Shown one piece after another: positions 31,801 through 43,800 of a stretch of 64,000 nucleotides of DNA. The notes below the pieces were generated by a model. The model did no database searches, was not told the origin of the DNA, and saw only the letters and a program-made list of their open reading frames with translations. The DNA comes from Megalobrama amblycephala. Its lineage: Eukaryota > Chordata > Actinopteri > Cypriniformes > Xenocyprididae. A program made the position numbers and the translations under genes. The stretch is from positions 18,463,046 through 18,527,045 of the forward strand of contig NC_063045.1 in the NCBI RefSeq assembly GCF_018812025.1, in the 5' to 3' direction. Numbering within the stretch: the first letter of the stretch is position 1; each line of letters opens with the position of its first letter.

Positions 31801-34800
31801 GTTACTTTTTCGCATCTGGTCTGGGTTTGCTTGTTTGTTTATTAATAACAACAACAAAAAGTTATATTTTTCTGAAGGAAATACAAATTCACACCTGTAC
31901 AGTAGAGGGTGCAGCTCAAACACACTTTTCAGCTGTGCTGCCATTCTGGATTGAAGAAGAGTACTCTTACTTTAGCAATTAAAAAATAAAAAAAACACAA
32001 ATGTGATGTTTATCTATGGTCATTTTTGCTTAGTATGATTGAATTAGATCATTGAAGGTCAGCAGCAAAGACACTGGCTAATAAAGTGAGATATACATAC
32101 ATAAAGTATATTTGTTTAATTTAATATATTTAATTATTGTAGGTTTGTGCAATATTCTGTTATTGCATTTCACTGTTTTTATTCATTTTGAGGAATACTG
32201 GTACTGTTTTTGTTTAAGTGATATGAGAAAATGCATGCTCACATTTAGTCTAGAGCTACAATAACCATCATGTTCAAACAGCGCACACAACACCTCTGCA
32301 CTTTAATTCTCTCAACACGGGGACAGGAGAGCTGTCAGTCAATACGTGAGAAAACAAAGTAACTTGTTTGAAAAAATAACTTGGATATTTTGTTGTAATT
32401 TTAAAAGTAATGCATAACTTTACTAGTTACTTGGAAAAAAGTAATCTGATTACATAACTCAAGTTACTTGTAATGCGTTACCTCAACACTGCTTATAACC
32501 ATCATAAGCAAACTTTATTTTCAATTCAAACTTTGTTCTATTAATTTTATTCCCCAGGGTGTGCGAGGACAAGATCTACAAAACAAAGCCAAGGATCTGA
32601 AAAATCATGCAAATACTCTGCTGGTGAATGCCAAGGAAGCGGTGATACAGCTAGAAGGTTTTCAATGCAATTTTAATGCAACTACAACAAACCATAAAAT
32701 AACATCCAGCAATAATTTCAACCAAACAAGATCAACTTTTGATCCTAATCATATGAGTGGGTTTTTCATGTACATGTTGTGCTGTGTAGAAACAAAACTA
32801 TCATCTACAGGTATCACGCAGAAATGTGAAGCTTACAAGAACCTGATCCAACAGGCCGAAGGCAAACAGAACGAGCTGAAGCAAGTCATGCGAGATGTGT
32901 TGGAGAAGATGAACAACATCAAAAGGGGTGAGAGACTCCATTTTGCTCAGTCATTTTCCCACAGCAAATATCGTAATGGTCTTTTCAGATGAACACTTTG
33001 GTGGTTTCATTTTTTTTTTTTTAGACGATATTCGCGTCCTCATCATCCAAGCCAAGGAAGGTGCTTCGGATGTGAACGCCACAGCAAGTGATGCAATAAC
33101 CAGAATGCAGAACATCACTGAAGAACTGAGCAAAATTAAGATTTCCTCTCAAGATTCAAACCTGAACGACTTACTTGATGGTGTCAACAAAACATGTGAG
33201 TCTTCTCAGTTCTTCTTTCCTTGAGTTAATCTAATGAACATTATTCAGTACTATTCAGTTCAAAGATATCTGAATAGAAAGTCTGTTCTTTTCATACCTG
33301 GTTTCTTTAATTCTGGGGAGCAACACTGAATGATCTCCTTTACAGTGACAGACCTGGATGAGACTTTTCCTTCACTAATTAACGAACTGCACAGAGTGGA
33401 GAACCAAAGCTGGCAGATGCCTGGTTCAGCCAACATGTCCAACAGCATCCAGAGAATTAAAGACTTGATCGAACAGACTAGAGACGCGGCCAACAGAGTA
33501 AGTGCTCATGGGAGAAGAGATGTTTCTCCAGTCACCTCCAGATGTTTATCCTCTTGCTTCTCTCCTGTGTTCCTAGATCAGGGGGCCGATCTTGTTCTCC
33601 GGTGATGCTCATATTGAACTTCGACCTCCTAAAGACCTGGAAGACTTCAGAGCCTTCACGGTTCTTAATCTTACACTGCACCAACCGAATTCTAGAGGTG
33701 ACGGGAGACGTAGACGCCAACTGGGTGATGAAGACAACCAGTTTGTTCTTTACCTTGGAAATAAATATGTGAGGAGACATTTCGATACTTAATATATTAG
33801 GGATGCACGATATATATCTACCAATATTAGTGATTTTTAAGTTTATTGATATTAGATATTTAATTGTTCATGCTCATTTCCACTATTTGTACATTTAGAA
33901 GACCTTTTCTGTCATCTAACGCTCACTTAAAGTTAATCTTTAATAAACACGCTAATAATTTAACAACACTGTTGAATGTAATCTTTAGCAACTCTCAAAA
34001 TGAGTACCCATATTTCATATTGTACATTATAATAATGTGTATAAAAAAGTATTTGAAGCTTTTAAAACTGTTTTTAGTGTTTCTTTGTGTTTATTTTAGA
34101 ATAAACATTATACCTTTATCGGCCAATTTTTGGTTATCAGCCATAACATGAAAAAAAATGATCAACTTATTAATATCAGCCAGAATTGTAATAATGGTGC
34201 ATTTTATATTGATATTCAAGGTGTGTATCGTAGGGCATCTTTTTATTTGTAACTCTCTGGACTAACAGGCAGTCAAGGATTTCATTGGCCTGGTTGTGAG
34301 GAATGGTGTCCTCTTTTGTGTCTACAAATTGGGTGGCCAGATTCATGAGATAGAGACCAGCAAAATCACCAAGTCCAGCCATGATAAAGCCTTTATGGAT
34401 AGGGTGGATTTCCGCAGGTAAACATCGTTTGTCATAGTAGAGCTTCACAAATTGCGTACATTTCCACATTGCAAAACAATTTGTCCATGTTTTCTTCCCA
34501 AATCAGAGTTTATCAAGACGCACAGGTCATATACACAAAGACTTTCACATCAACTGAACCCCAAAAGCTGCCGCCCATGATTAATCGACCTAGCACCAGG
34601 AATGGATTGCTCGATCTGGATCCAAATGAGGTCGTCTTATATGTGGGCGGATACCCAAGCAATTTTACGGTAAATAAGTCAGCAAAACTGTTAAAAACTG
34701 ACTAATGGCTCTCCTCAGAGATTTCGTTATAAACGCTTTCTTTCCAGTTCTTTTAATGTTAACGAATGGAAAACAAATTAGTACTTATAGTATAAAAATA

Positions 34801-37800
34801 ATACATTATACTCATTCTTATGCAGTTTGAAATCTGCAACATTTCCAGGCTGTTTTTTTCTGTATTTTTGTCAAAAAATAATCTCTTTAAGATTAAATAA
34901 CACTTTTTTCCTTCCCTCTGTATTCTGAATTTTGCTTCCAGCCACCTGCAGAGCTTCAGTACCCAGGATTCAAAGGCTGTATTGAGTTTTCAACTCTAAA
35001 TGATCATATCCTCGGCTTGTATAACTTTCAACATGCAGAGAACATCACAAAAAATGATTCGTGTTTAAGGTACGTAATGATGTCATCAGAAGTTTTTTTT
35101 TTTTTTTTGCTTCAGAATTTTTGAGTCATTATTCCAATATTTCAACCCTAGGGGAAAAGTCAGCACACTGGGGGATTATTTTGATGGCACGGGTTACGGA
35201 AAGGTTGCCATAAACTCAAACTCTTTTATTAAGCTCTATGTTCTGAGTCATCAAATTGATGCTGTGCTTTTTTACATGGGAAATGAGGTAAAGTTGGTTA
35301 TAAAAACTTTGATTTGATTCACACTACTGAATCACAAAAATGTAGCATTTTAAATCCAGATATAAAAATGACACAACAATTGTTTGATATTTAATGTCAC
35401 AAGATTTGAATAAAATTTAAGTGATTTTTTTGTTTTTGTTTACAGAACTCTTACTTCTTTGTTACATTAGAAGGAGGCTATATTGTTTTGCAAGGAGAAA
35501 ACAATGGCACGACAATTTCTGAAAAGTCGAATGTAAAGGTATTTCCCCAAGTAAGTTTTCTCGTAACCTCTTATTATATTATATTATATTATATTATATT
35601 ATATTATATTATATTATATTATATTATATTATATTATATTATATTATATTATCATCTCCCTTTAGACAAACTTCTTCCAAATCAGAATAACTATGAATGA
35701 CAGAAGACCAACAACAATACTTATCAAAGACTACATCAACATTTTTTTGGGATATGTCAAAGGGCTCTTCACGGAGGCCTACATTGGTGGTGTTCCAGTT
35801 GCAGTCCGGGAAAAGTATTTATATTCTCTTTTGTTTTTATTTATTGGTGCATTTCTTCAGTTTTTCATCATTATGTTTATTGGTTAGGGACAGAGTAAAA
35901 CATGCTAAATGAAAGTTAAATCTTGCGAAAAATGTGAAGAGCATTGGTTATATAAGAAACAATATTTTTGATTAAAGGGTTAGTTTACCCAAAAAATATT
36001 TTTACCCAAAAAATGATTACTCACCCTCATGTCATTCTACAAAAATTACAAAAATTAAGATACTTTGATTAAATCCGATGGCTCCGTGAGGCCTCCATTG
36101 CCAGCAATGTCACTAAACATATCAAGATCCAGAAAGGTACTCAAAACATATTTAAAACAGCTCATGTGACTACAGTGGTTCAACCTTAATATTATAAAGC
36201 GACAAGAATACTTTTTGTGCGGCAAAAAAACAAAATAACGACTTTTCATCAATATCTAGTGACGGCCGATTTCAAAACACTGCTTCATGAAGCTTCGAAG
36301 CTTTACGAAGCTTTTGTTTCGAATCAGTGGTTCAGAGCGCCAAAGTCATGTGATTTCAGTAAATAAGGCTTTGTTTACGCGATCCGAACCACTGATTTGA
36401 AACAAAAGATTCGTCAAGCTTCAAAACAGTGTTTTAAAATTGGCTGTCACTAGATATGGTTGAAAAGTCATTATTTTGTTTTTTTTGGAGCACAAAAATA
36501 TTCTCATCGCTTTATTATATTAAGGTTGAACCACTGTACTCGCATGAACTGTTTAAATATGTCTTTAGTACCTTTCTGGATCTTGAGAGGTTTGGTGACA
36601 TTGCTGGCAATGCAGGCCTCACTGAGCCATCGGATTTCATCAAAAATACCTTTATTTGTGTTCCGAAGATGAACAAAAGTCTTACGGGTGTAGTCTTACG
36701 ACGTGAGGGTGAGTAATAGATGACAAATTTTTTTTTATTTTTGGGTGAACTAACTTTTTAAAAAAATCTGACCCCTTAACAGGATCAGCTGAAAGTGAGA
36801 GATTTTGAAAAAAAAAATAAGCACAGTTAATTCCCAGTAAATTAATTTTCTTGAATGTAATTCACCTAACTGAATATTCATTTTCACATCATTTTTCTGT
36901 CTCCAGATATAAAATTGTTCTTCCATCACTTAGAGGATGTGTCAATAATGTTCAGGTAGATATCCATGCTACTTTTACAGAGGAAGTTGGAATTGTCCAA
37001 GGTTGTCCAAATCCTTTACTGGTAAGACAGTTTTTGTGGATTACTTGACAGTAGAGATGGGAGAAACAAAGCTTTTCGAAACTTTGAATCACTGAACCAG
37101 CTGTCGAAGCGTTCAAAACCCCACATGCTGGTGACAGAGATCATCGCACCCCTTGAAATGTCAAAACATTTCAATATGATGTAACAAAGCCTTATTTACT
37201 GAAATAATTTGACTTCAGCAGTTTGATATTCCAAATAACTGGAAATGGAAACAAATGATTTGCAAAGCTTCACAAAGCAGTGTTTCGAAAGAGCCCATCA
37301 CTACTTGAAAGTGTATGTGCTTCAGGAGTAAATTCATCTAAACTGTTTCTGGTCGGTTGTTCTCAGGGTTCCCGAGAGGCTACTTTTGAATTTGGTAGTT
37401 CACTGTCGACGTCACCCACTGTTAAAGAGAAAGACTCTGAGACAGTGGTTTCACTTGGGTTTAAGACATCCCAGGAAAATGTTCCAGTCTTGATTCTGAA
37501 TGGTGGAATGGTTAGTTAATCAAGAACAATTTTTCCATATAAAGTATTCCAAGTTGGCTATATGGTTTTTGGTGGTTCTTGTAGCTATTTATGGATATAT
37601 ATTTTATTTAACTATTTATATATTTTTTATTGTTATTTATGTATTTATATTTTAGTTAGCCATTTATGTACTTTATATAATACATTTTATATAATTATTT
37701 ACAAAATCATATATAATTATAAATAAAATATATATTTATACATTTCATTTCAACATAAATTAAAGATTTATTGATGTTTTCCTTTGGTCTGCAGAATAAT

Positions 37801-40800
37801 GACTTTTTGCTGTCTTTGAAAGACGGCTTTGTCGAAATGAGTGATCGTAAGGCAAAATTAACGTCCAGAAACAAATGTGAAACTGGAAAATGGCACTACG
37901 TAACAGCCTCCAAAAGTAGTGTGGGGTAAGAAGAAAATATCTTGGTAAACTTGCTCGCAGAGATGCTTTTCAATACATGTTGAACATTTCCCATCAGGAT
38001 GCAGCTAAATGTTGACAACACAGACATTGAAGATCAGCCATCATCATCCACGTTCGATGAACCTGGAGAAAATATTATTTTGGGGGAGGGTTTATTTGAA
38101 GGCTGTTTGAGGAACTTGTACATACGCAGGTTTGATGTTATGATTTACTCTTAATGTGTTATCATGACATATAACAGAAATAAGCCACTCATAATGACCT
38201 TATGTTTCAGTCTACAGAGTGACTTCATTCCAGCCGACTTGAGCAGCTTCAATCAGACTGGAAATGTATCTTTGGGATTCTGTAAAGCAGAGCGCCCCCC
38301 TCTGGACACCACTAAGAAGCGTGCAAGACATGCCGGAATTATATCCAACAGCAATTCGGTATTTCAGATAAATGTGCAATAAAACTTAAAGGGTCCCATT
38401 ATGCTTTTATACATTTTCAACTGTCTTTAGTGTGTAATGTTGCTGTTTACAAAGTTACAAAGCATAAAGTCCACTCCAAAGGGTTAGTTCCCCCCAAAAA
38501 TGAAAATTTCTGTCACCCTCATGTCGTTCCACACCCTTTAGACCTTCGTTCCTCTTCTGAACACAAAATAAGATATTTTTTTAGGGTTTTTTTTATCCCT
38601 CATAGAAAGCAACATAATTACCGTCATTCAAGGTCCTGAAAGGTACTAAAGACTAAAATAGTCCACGTGACTTCAGTGGTTCAACCTTAATGTTATGAAG
38701 CGACGAGAATACTTTTTGTGTGCTAAAACAAAACAAATATAACAACTTTATTCAACAATTTCTTCTCTAGCCTGTCAGTCTCCTACACAATTGACGTTGT
38801 ATAGTCAGTGCAGTGTTTCCGTGTTTACATCCGTATGCCGGCTCAGTATTAGGGATGGACATATTGATTTTAAGTATCGATATATCGATACTGACGATGA
38901 GTATCGAAAGTATCGATACTCAAATAAAAATATCGATACTAAGGTGTGTTTTTTTTTCCTAGTGATTTTGTTAATTAACAATCAATTTAATGTATACAAT
39001 ATGCATTGAATTGAACAAATAACCTATGTTACAGAATAATTGTGTTATAGAACTATTTTCCTGCTCATCTGAACACCACTACAAATAAACATTTTAACCA
39101 TGTGCAAACAAAAATATAATCTAATAAATTGCAATTAAGGCATATTGAATGTTAAAATACCTTTCAAATATAATGTTAAGTGGGTACCATTACCCACTTT
39201 ACTCATAGTAATCCAATAATTTAAGGACTTAAATTATTAATAATTTAATAACTTAAATTCAGATTAGAGGTATCATATCGGTATCGATATCGGTGATTTT
39301 GGCCTTAAAAGTATCGGTATCGTATCGAAAACAAAATAAGTGGTATGGCCCATCTCTACTCAGTATTGGCCAGGTCCTGCGTCAGCATCATATGCATGTG
39401 TTGTGCTGCTCACATGAACAGTGTCAGCCAAGTCACTGTTCTGACACAGAACCTGGAAGCGCTGCAACGAAAATAACATAGCAGAATGACAGGGGAGAGA
39501 CGAATTTGTTGAATAAAGTCATTATTTTTGTTTTGTTTTGTTTTGTTTTTTTATGTTTTTTACTACATTTCTGGACCTATTGAAATCAAGACTTTGAAAA
39601 AGGGCATAATAGGTACCCTTTAAAACAGTTTTACATCTGAATAAAAAATGATTAGTGACAGAGACATTATATTGAGTGGAGCTGGTCCACTCAAATAAGA
39701 GAAGCAATCGTCCATAAGACAAAATTACATTTTTGATAGAGGTTTTGCTTGTTTAATTGCTCTAAGATGCCTTTTTTTTTAGCTACACAAAGTTTTTTTT
39801 ATACATAAAGCAGGACCCCTTTATGGCGGCCGCCATTGAGATCACATGACTAGCTGAACTGCACTGACTTTATTGTAGCACCCCCTATTATCAAACACTT
39901 TTGGTTGCAAAACAAGTGTGATTACTTACGAATAGGGTATTTTTAAAATGGCAGTGGCGACTGAAATGTTTTGTTTGCTTGAGGCTGCCTCAACACCACT
40001 AGGTGTCAGTATTAAGTTTATAAAACAATAACAGAAATATTTAGTGCACCTTTAAACATTGTGCCTTGAAATCATTAAACAAATACACATTTTAAGTGGC
40101 AATACTTAACATGTGACATTTAAAGGTGCCCTAGAATTAAAAATTGAATTTACCTTGGCATAGTTGAATAACAAGAGTTCAGTACATCGAAATGACATAC
40201 AGTGAGTCTCAAACACCATTGTTTCCTCCTTCTTATATAAATCTCATTTGTTTAAAAGACCTCCGACGAATAGGCGAATCTCACCATAATACCGACTGTT
40301 ACGTAACAGTCAGGGTGTACGCCCCCAATATTTGCATATGCCAGCTCATGTTCCCAACATTATGAAAGGCATTACACAAGGGCAGCCAGTATTAACGTCT
40401 GGATCTGTGCACAGCAGAATCATCAGACTAGGTAAGCAAGCAAGAACAACAGCGAAAAATGGCAGATGGAGCAATAATAACTGGCATGATCCATGATATC
40501 ATGATATTTTTAGTGATATCTGTAAATTGTCTTTCTAAATGTTTCGTTAGCATGTTGCTAATGTACTGTTAAATGTGGTTAAAGTTACCATCGTTTATTA
40601 CTGTATTCACGGAGACAAGAGCCGTCACTATTTTAATTTTTAAACACTTGCAGTCTGTATAATGCACAAACACAACTTCATTCTTTATAAATCTCTCCAA
40701 CAGTGTGTAATGTTAGCTTTAGCCACGGAGCACTATCAAACTCATTCAGAATCAAATGTAAACATCCAAATAAATACTATACTCACATGATCCAACGCAT

Positions 40801-43800
40801 GCATGCAGTATGCATGACGAACATCTTGTAAAGATCCATTTGAGGGTTATATTAGCTGTGTGAACTTTGTAAATGCACTGTATTATAGAGTCGCGAGCTC
40901 GATGGGCAGGGAGCATGAGATTTAAAGGGCCAGCAGCCCCTGAATCGGTGCATAGTTAATGATGCCCCAAAATAGGCAGTTAAAAAATTAATTAAAAAAA
41001 ATCTATGGGGTATTTTGAGCTGAAACTTCACAGACACATTCAGGGGACACCTTAGACTTAGAATTACATCTTGTAAAAAAACGTTCGATGGCACCTTTAA
41101 TGTCATTTAGTCAATGTTTTGCTTTTTTTAAAAGGGAAGCACTAAACAAGGCTGCAGAAACCCAAAAACTGCCAAACACACCTACCACCTTGGTTCCAAC
41201 AGCCAAATGCAGTTTAAAATAGATCCGGAGGAGCTCAATAACAGGTAAATGATGTCAATGAATGACGTATTAATATTTAATTTTGTAGCACTTTTACGAG
41301 ATGATCTTTGTCTTACAGGCCGCATTTCTCCCTAGACATCCGGACCACATCATCTGAAGGACTTTTACTCTATATCTCAGGGAAACATGGTGTTCCTCTT
41401 GTGATCCTGTATTTGAGTGATGGAAAAGTCAAACTCTCTGTTGGGGCAGGTGAAATGATTTCCTCTCAGAAGATCAATGATGGTGACTGGCACAATGTAT
41501 GTAGAAAAATTCTAAAATGGTGTGTTTCCATAACTCTGTGAAATCCTAAGTTTTAGTTCATGCTGTGTACAGATCAAGTTCAGCATGAAGAAACACAATA
41601 TTCTTCTAGCTGTGGATGGCATTCGAACACCTGAAGGACAGCAGTTGAAAGGATTCACACATGATCTGCAGTCTCCTGTCTATGTGGGACACGGACAGTT
41701 GCAAATGCTTCACAAAACAGACGTACGAATGTGCAACTTCCTTATTTCAGCCAGTAGCTTAACCACATGTCTTGTGTTCTTGTACAAAGTCATCACATTT
41801 TTTTTTCACAGGGAGAAGTCCCTCAGAAGAGTATAATCGGATGCATCCGTGACCTCAGGTTTTCCAAGGTTCTCTTTGCGCATCCAGATGTCAATCATGG
41901 GATCATGCCCTGTTTCAAAGGCGTGACTGAGAAGGGGGCATATTTTGCTGGAAATGGCGCACATTTGGTCTTAGGTTTGACTCATCATGTTGATACATAT
42001 GTGTGTAGTGACAGAAAAATAGGTTCAAGAAATTAAATATATGTTTTTCTTTGGCAGAAAAGTACCTCATCTCTGGTTCTATGTATGACCTGGCTTTTGA
42101 AATTCGACCCAGGAACCTCACCGGCCTTATTTTCCACAAAAGTGATAACCATGGACGAACACTCACTCTGTTTCTCAAGAGAGGAAAGGTGAATAAAAAT
42201 ATAGTTTATTTTATTATTTTAAAAAACATTGTATTTTGTCTGTATTACTGATTAAAAAAAGGATTTTGAAAGGAAGATGAGACTAAAAACGAGCTACGCA
42301 AGTATGCAGAATGCTAATGCTTAGCAAACATACAATCTTGTACTTACTGTACTAAACATGTTTTTGTGCTTCTGTGCTGGTAACAAACCTCATTATGAAG
42401 TAAAAATGTATCATAAGAAGCTTGAACACATTGGTTTGTAGTGCAAATAGTTTTACTGTTTACTGCACTGTTATTCTATTTATTTACTTATAGCAGCTAA
42501 TGAATCAGAACCCAGCAAACATTCGGACGTTTAATGACCGTTGAAAAGACGTCCCTCCGACACGTCCCATCATGGTTGAAAAATTGTTCTAAAATGAAGT
42601 TTGAACAGACGTCTTTGACATTATCTTATTAATTAAATAATTAATTAATTATTATATATTGAACTACACATGTAGCTAAAAGTCAAAGTAACAATTATAC
42701 ATGCAACCCCAGAGAATTGTAGACATGTACAAACATATCTGAATGAATTTTTAGGAAATTTTCTGTTACATATTTTATACCATCTTACGGCGACTATTTT
42801 TGGCCAGGGACGTGACGTTGCCGTCGGACCAGTGTTTGCTGGGAAGTCTCGCATATTCACAGGAAGTAGCTAACTTTCGTGTTGAAAAATAAGGTGGACA
42901 TTTCTTGCTAACAATCACTAAGATTCTCGTCTAAAAAATCTGCATACGAACATTTTCATGAACAAATCATGATAATGAACTGTGTAGGAGAATGACAGGG
43001 TAGAGAAGACATTTTTGAATCGTTATTTTTGTTTTGTTTTTGCGCACAAAAAGTATTCTCGTCACTTCATAACATTAAGGTTGAATCACTGTAGCCACAT
43101 TGACTATTTTAACAATGTTTTTACTACTTTTCTGGACCTTTGAATGTGGTCATTTCATTGCTTTCTATGGGAGATTAAAAAAAACTCTCGGATTTTATCA
43201 AAAATATCCTAATTTGTGTTCCGAAGATGAACAAAGGTTTTACGGGTTTGGAACGACCTGACGGTGAGTATTTAATGACAGAAACTTCATTTTTGTGTGA
43301 ACTAACCCTTTAAAAGATTAGTCCACTTTTAAATAAACTTTTCCTGATAATTTACTCACCCCCATGTCATCCAAGATGTCCATGTCTTTCTTTCTTCAGT
43401 CGAAAAGAAATTAAAGTTTTTGATGAAAACATTCCAGGATTATTCTCCTTATAGTAGACTTCAATGGGCACCAAACTGTTGAAGGTCAAAATTAGTTTCA
43501 CTGCAGCTTCAAATTGTTCAACACGATCCCAGATGAGAAATAAGGGTCTTATCTAGTGAAACCATTGCTCATTTTCTGAAAAAAAATTGAAAATTATATA
43601 GGTTTTAACCAGAAATGCTCATCTTGAACTAGCTCTCTTCTTCTTCTCCTCTATTTGAATTCCAGCAGTGTAGACACTGCTAAGTGTATTACTGCCCTCC
43701 ACAGGTCAAAGTTTGAACTAATTTTTATATGCAATATGCTAGTTCAATAGTATATAACAATTAGTTCAAACTTTGGCCTGTGGAGGGCAATATTATGCTT

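Noticed and set aside
38790..39010. Frame rich in [17 protein letters not shown]
   Set aside because: Translation of the TATCGATA-rich interior of a hAT element.
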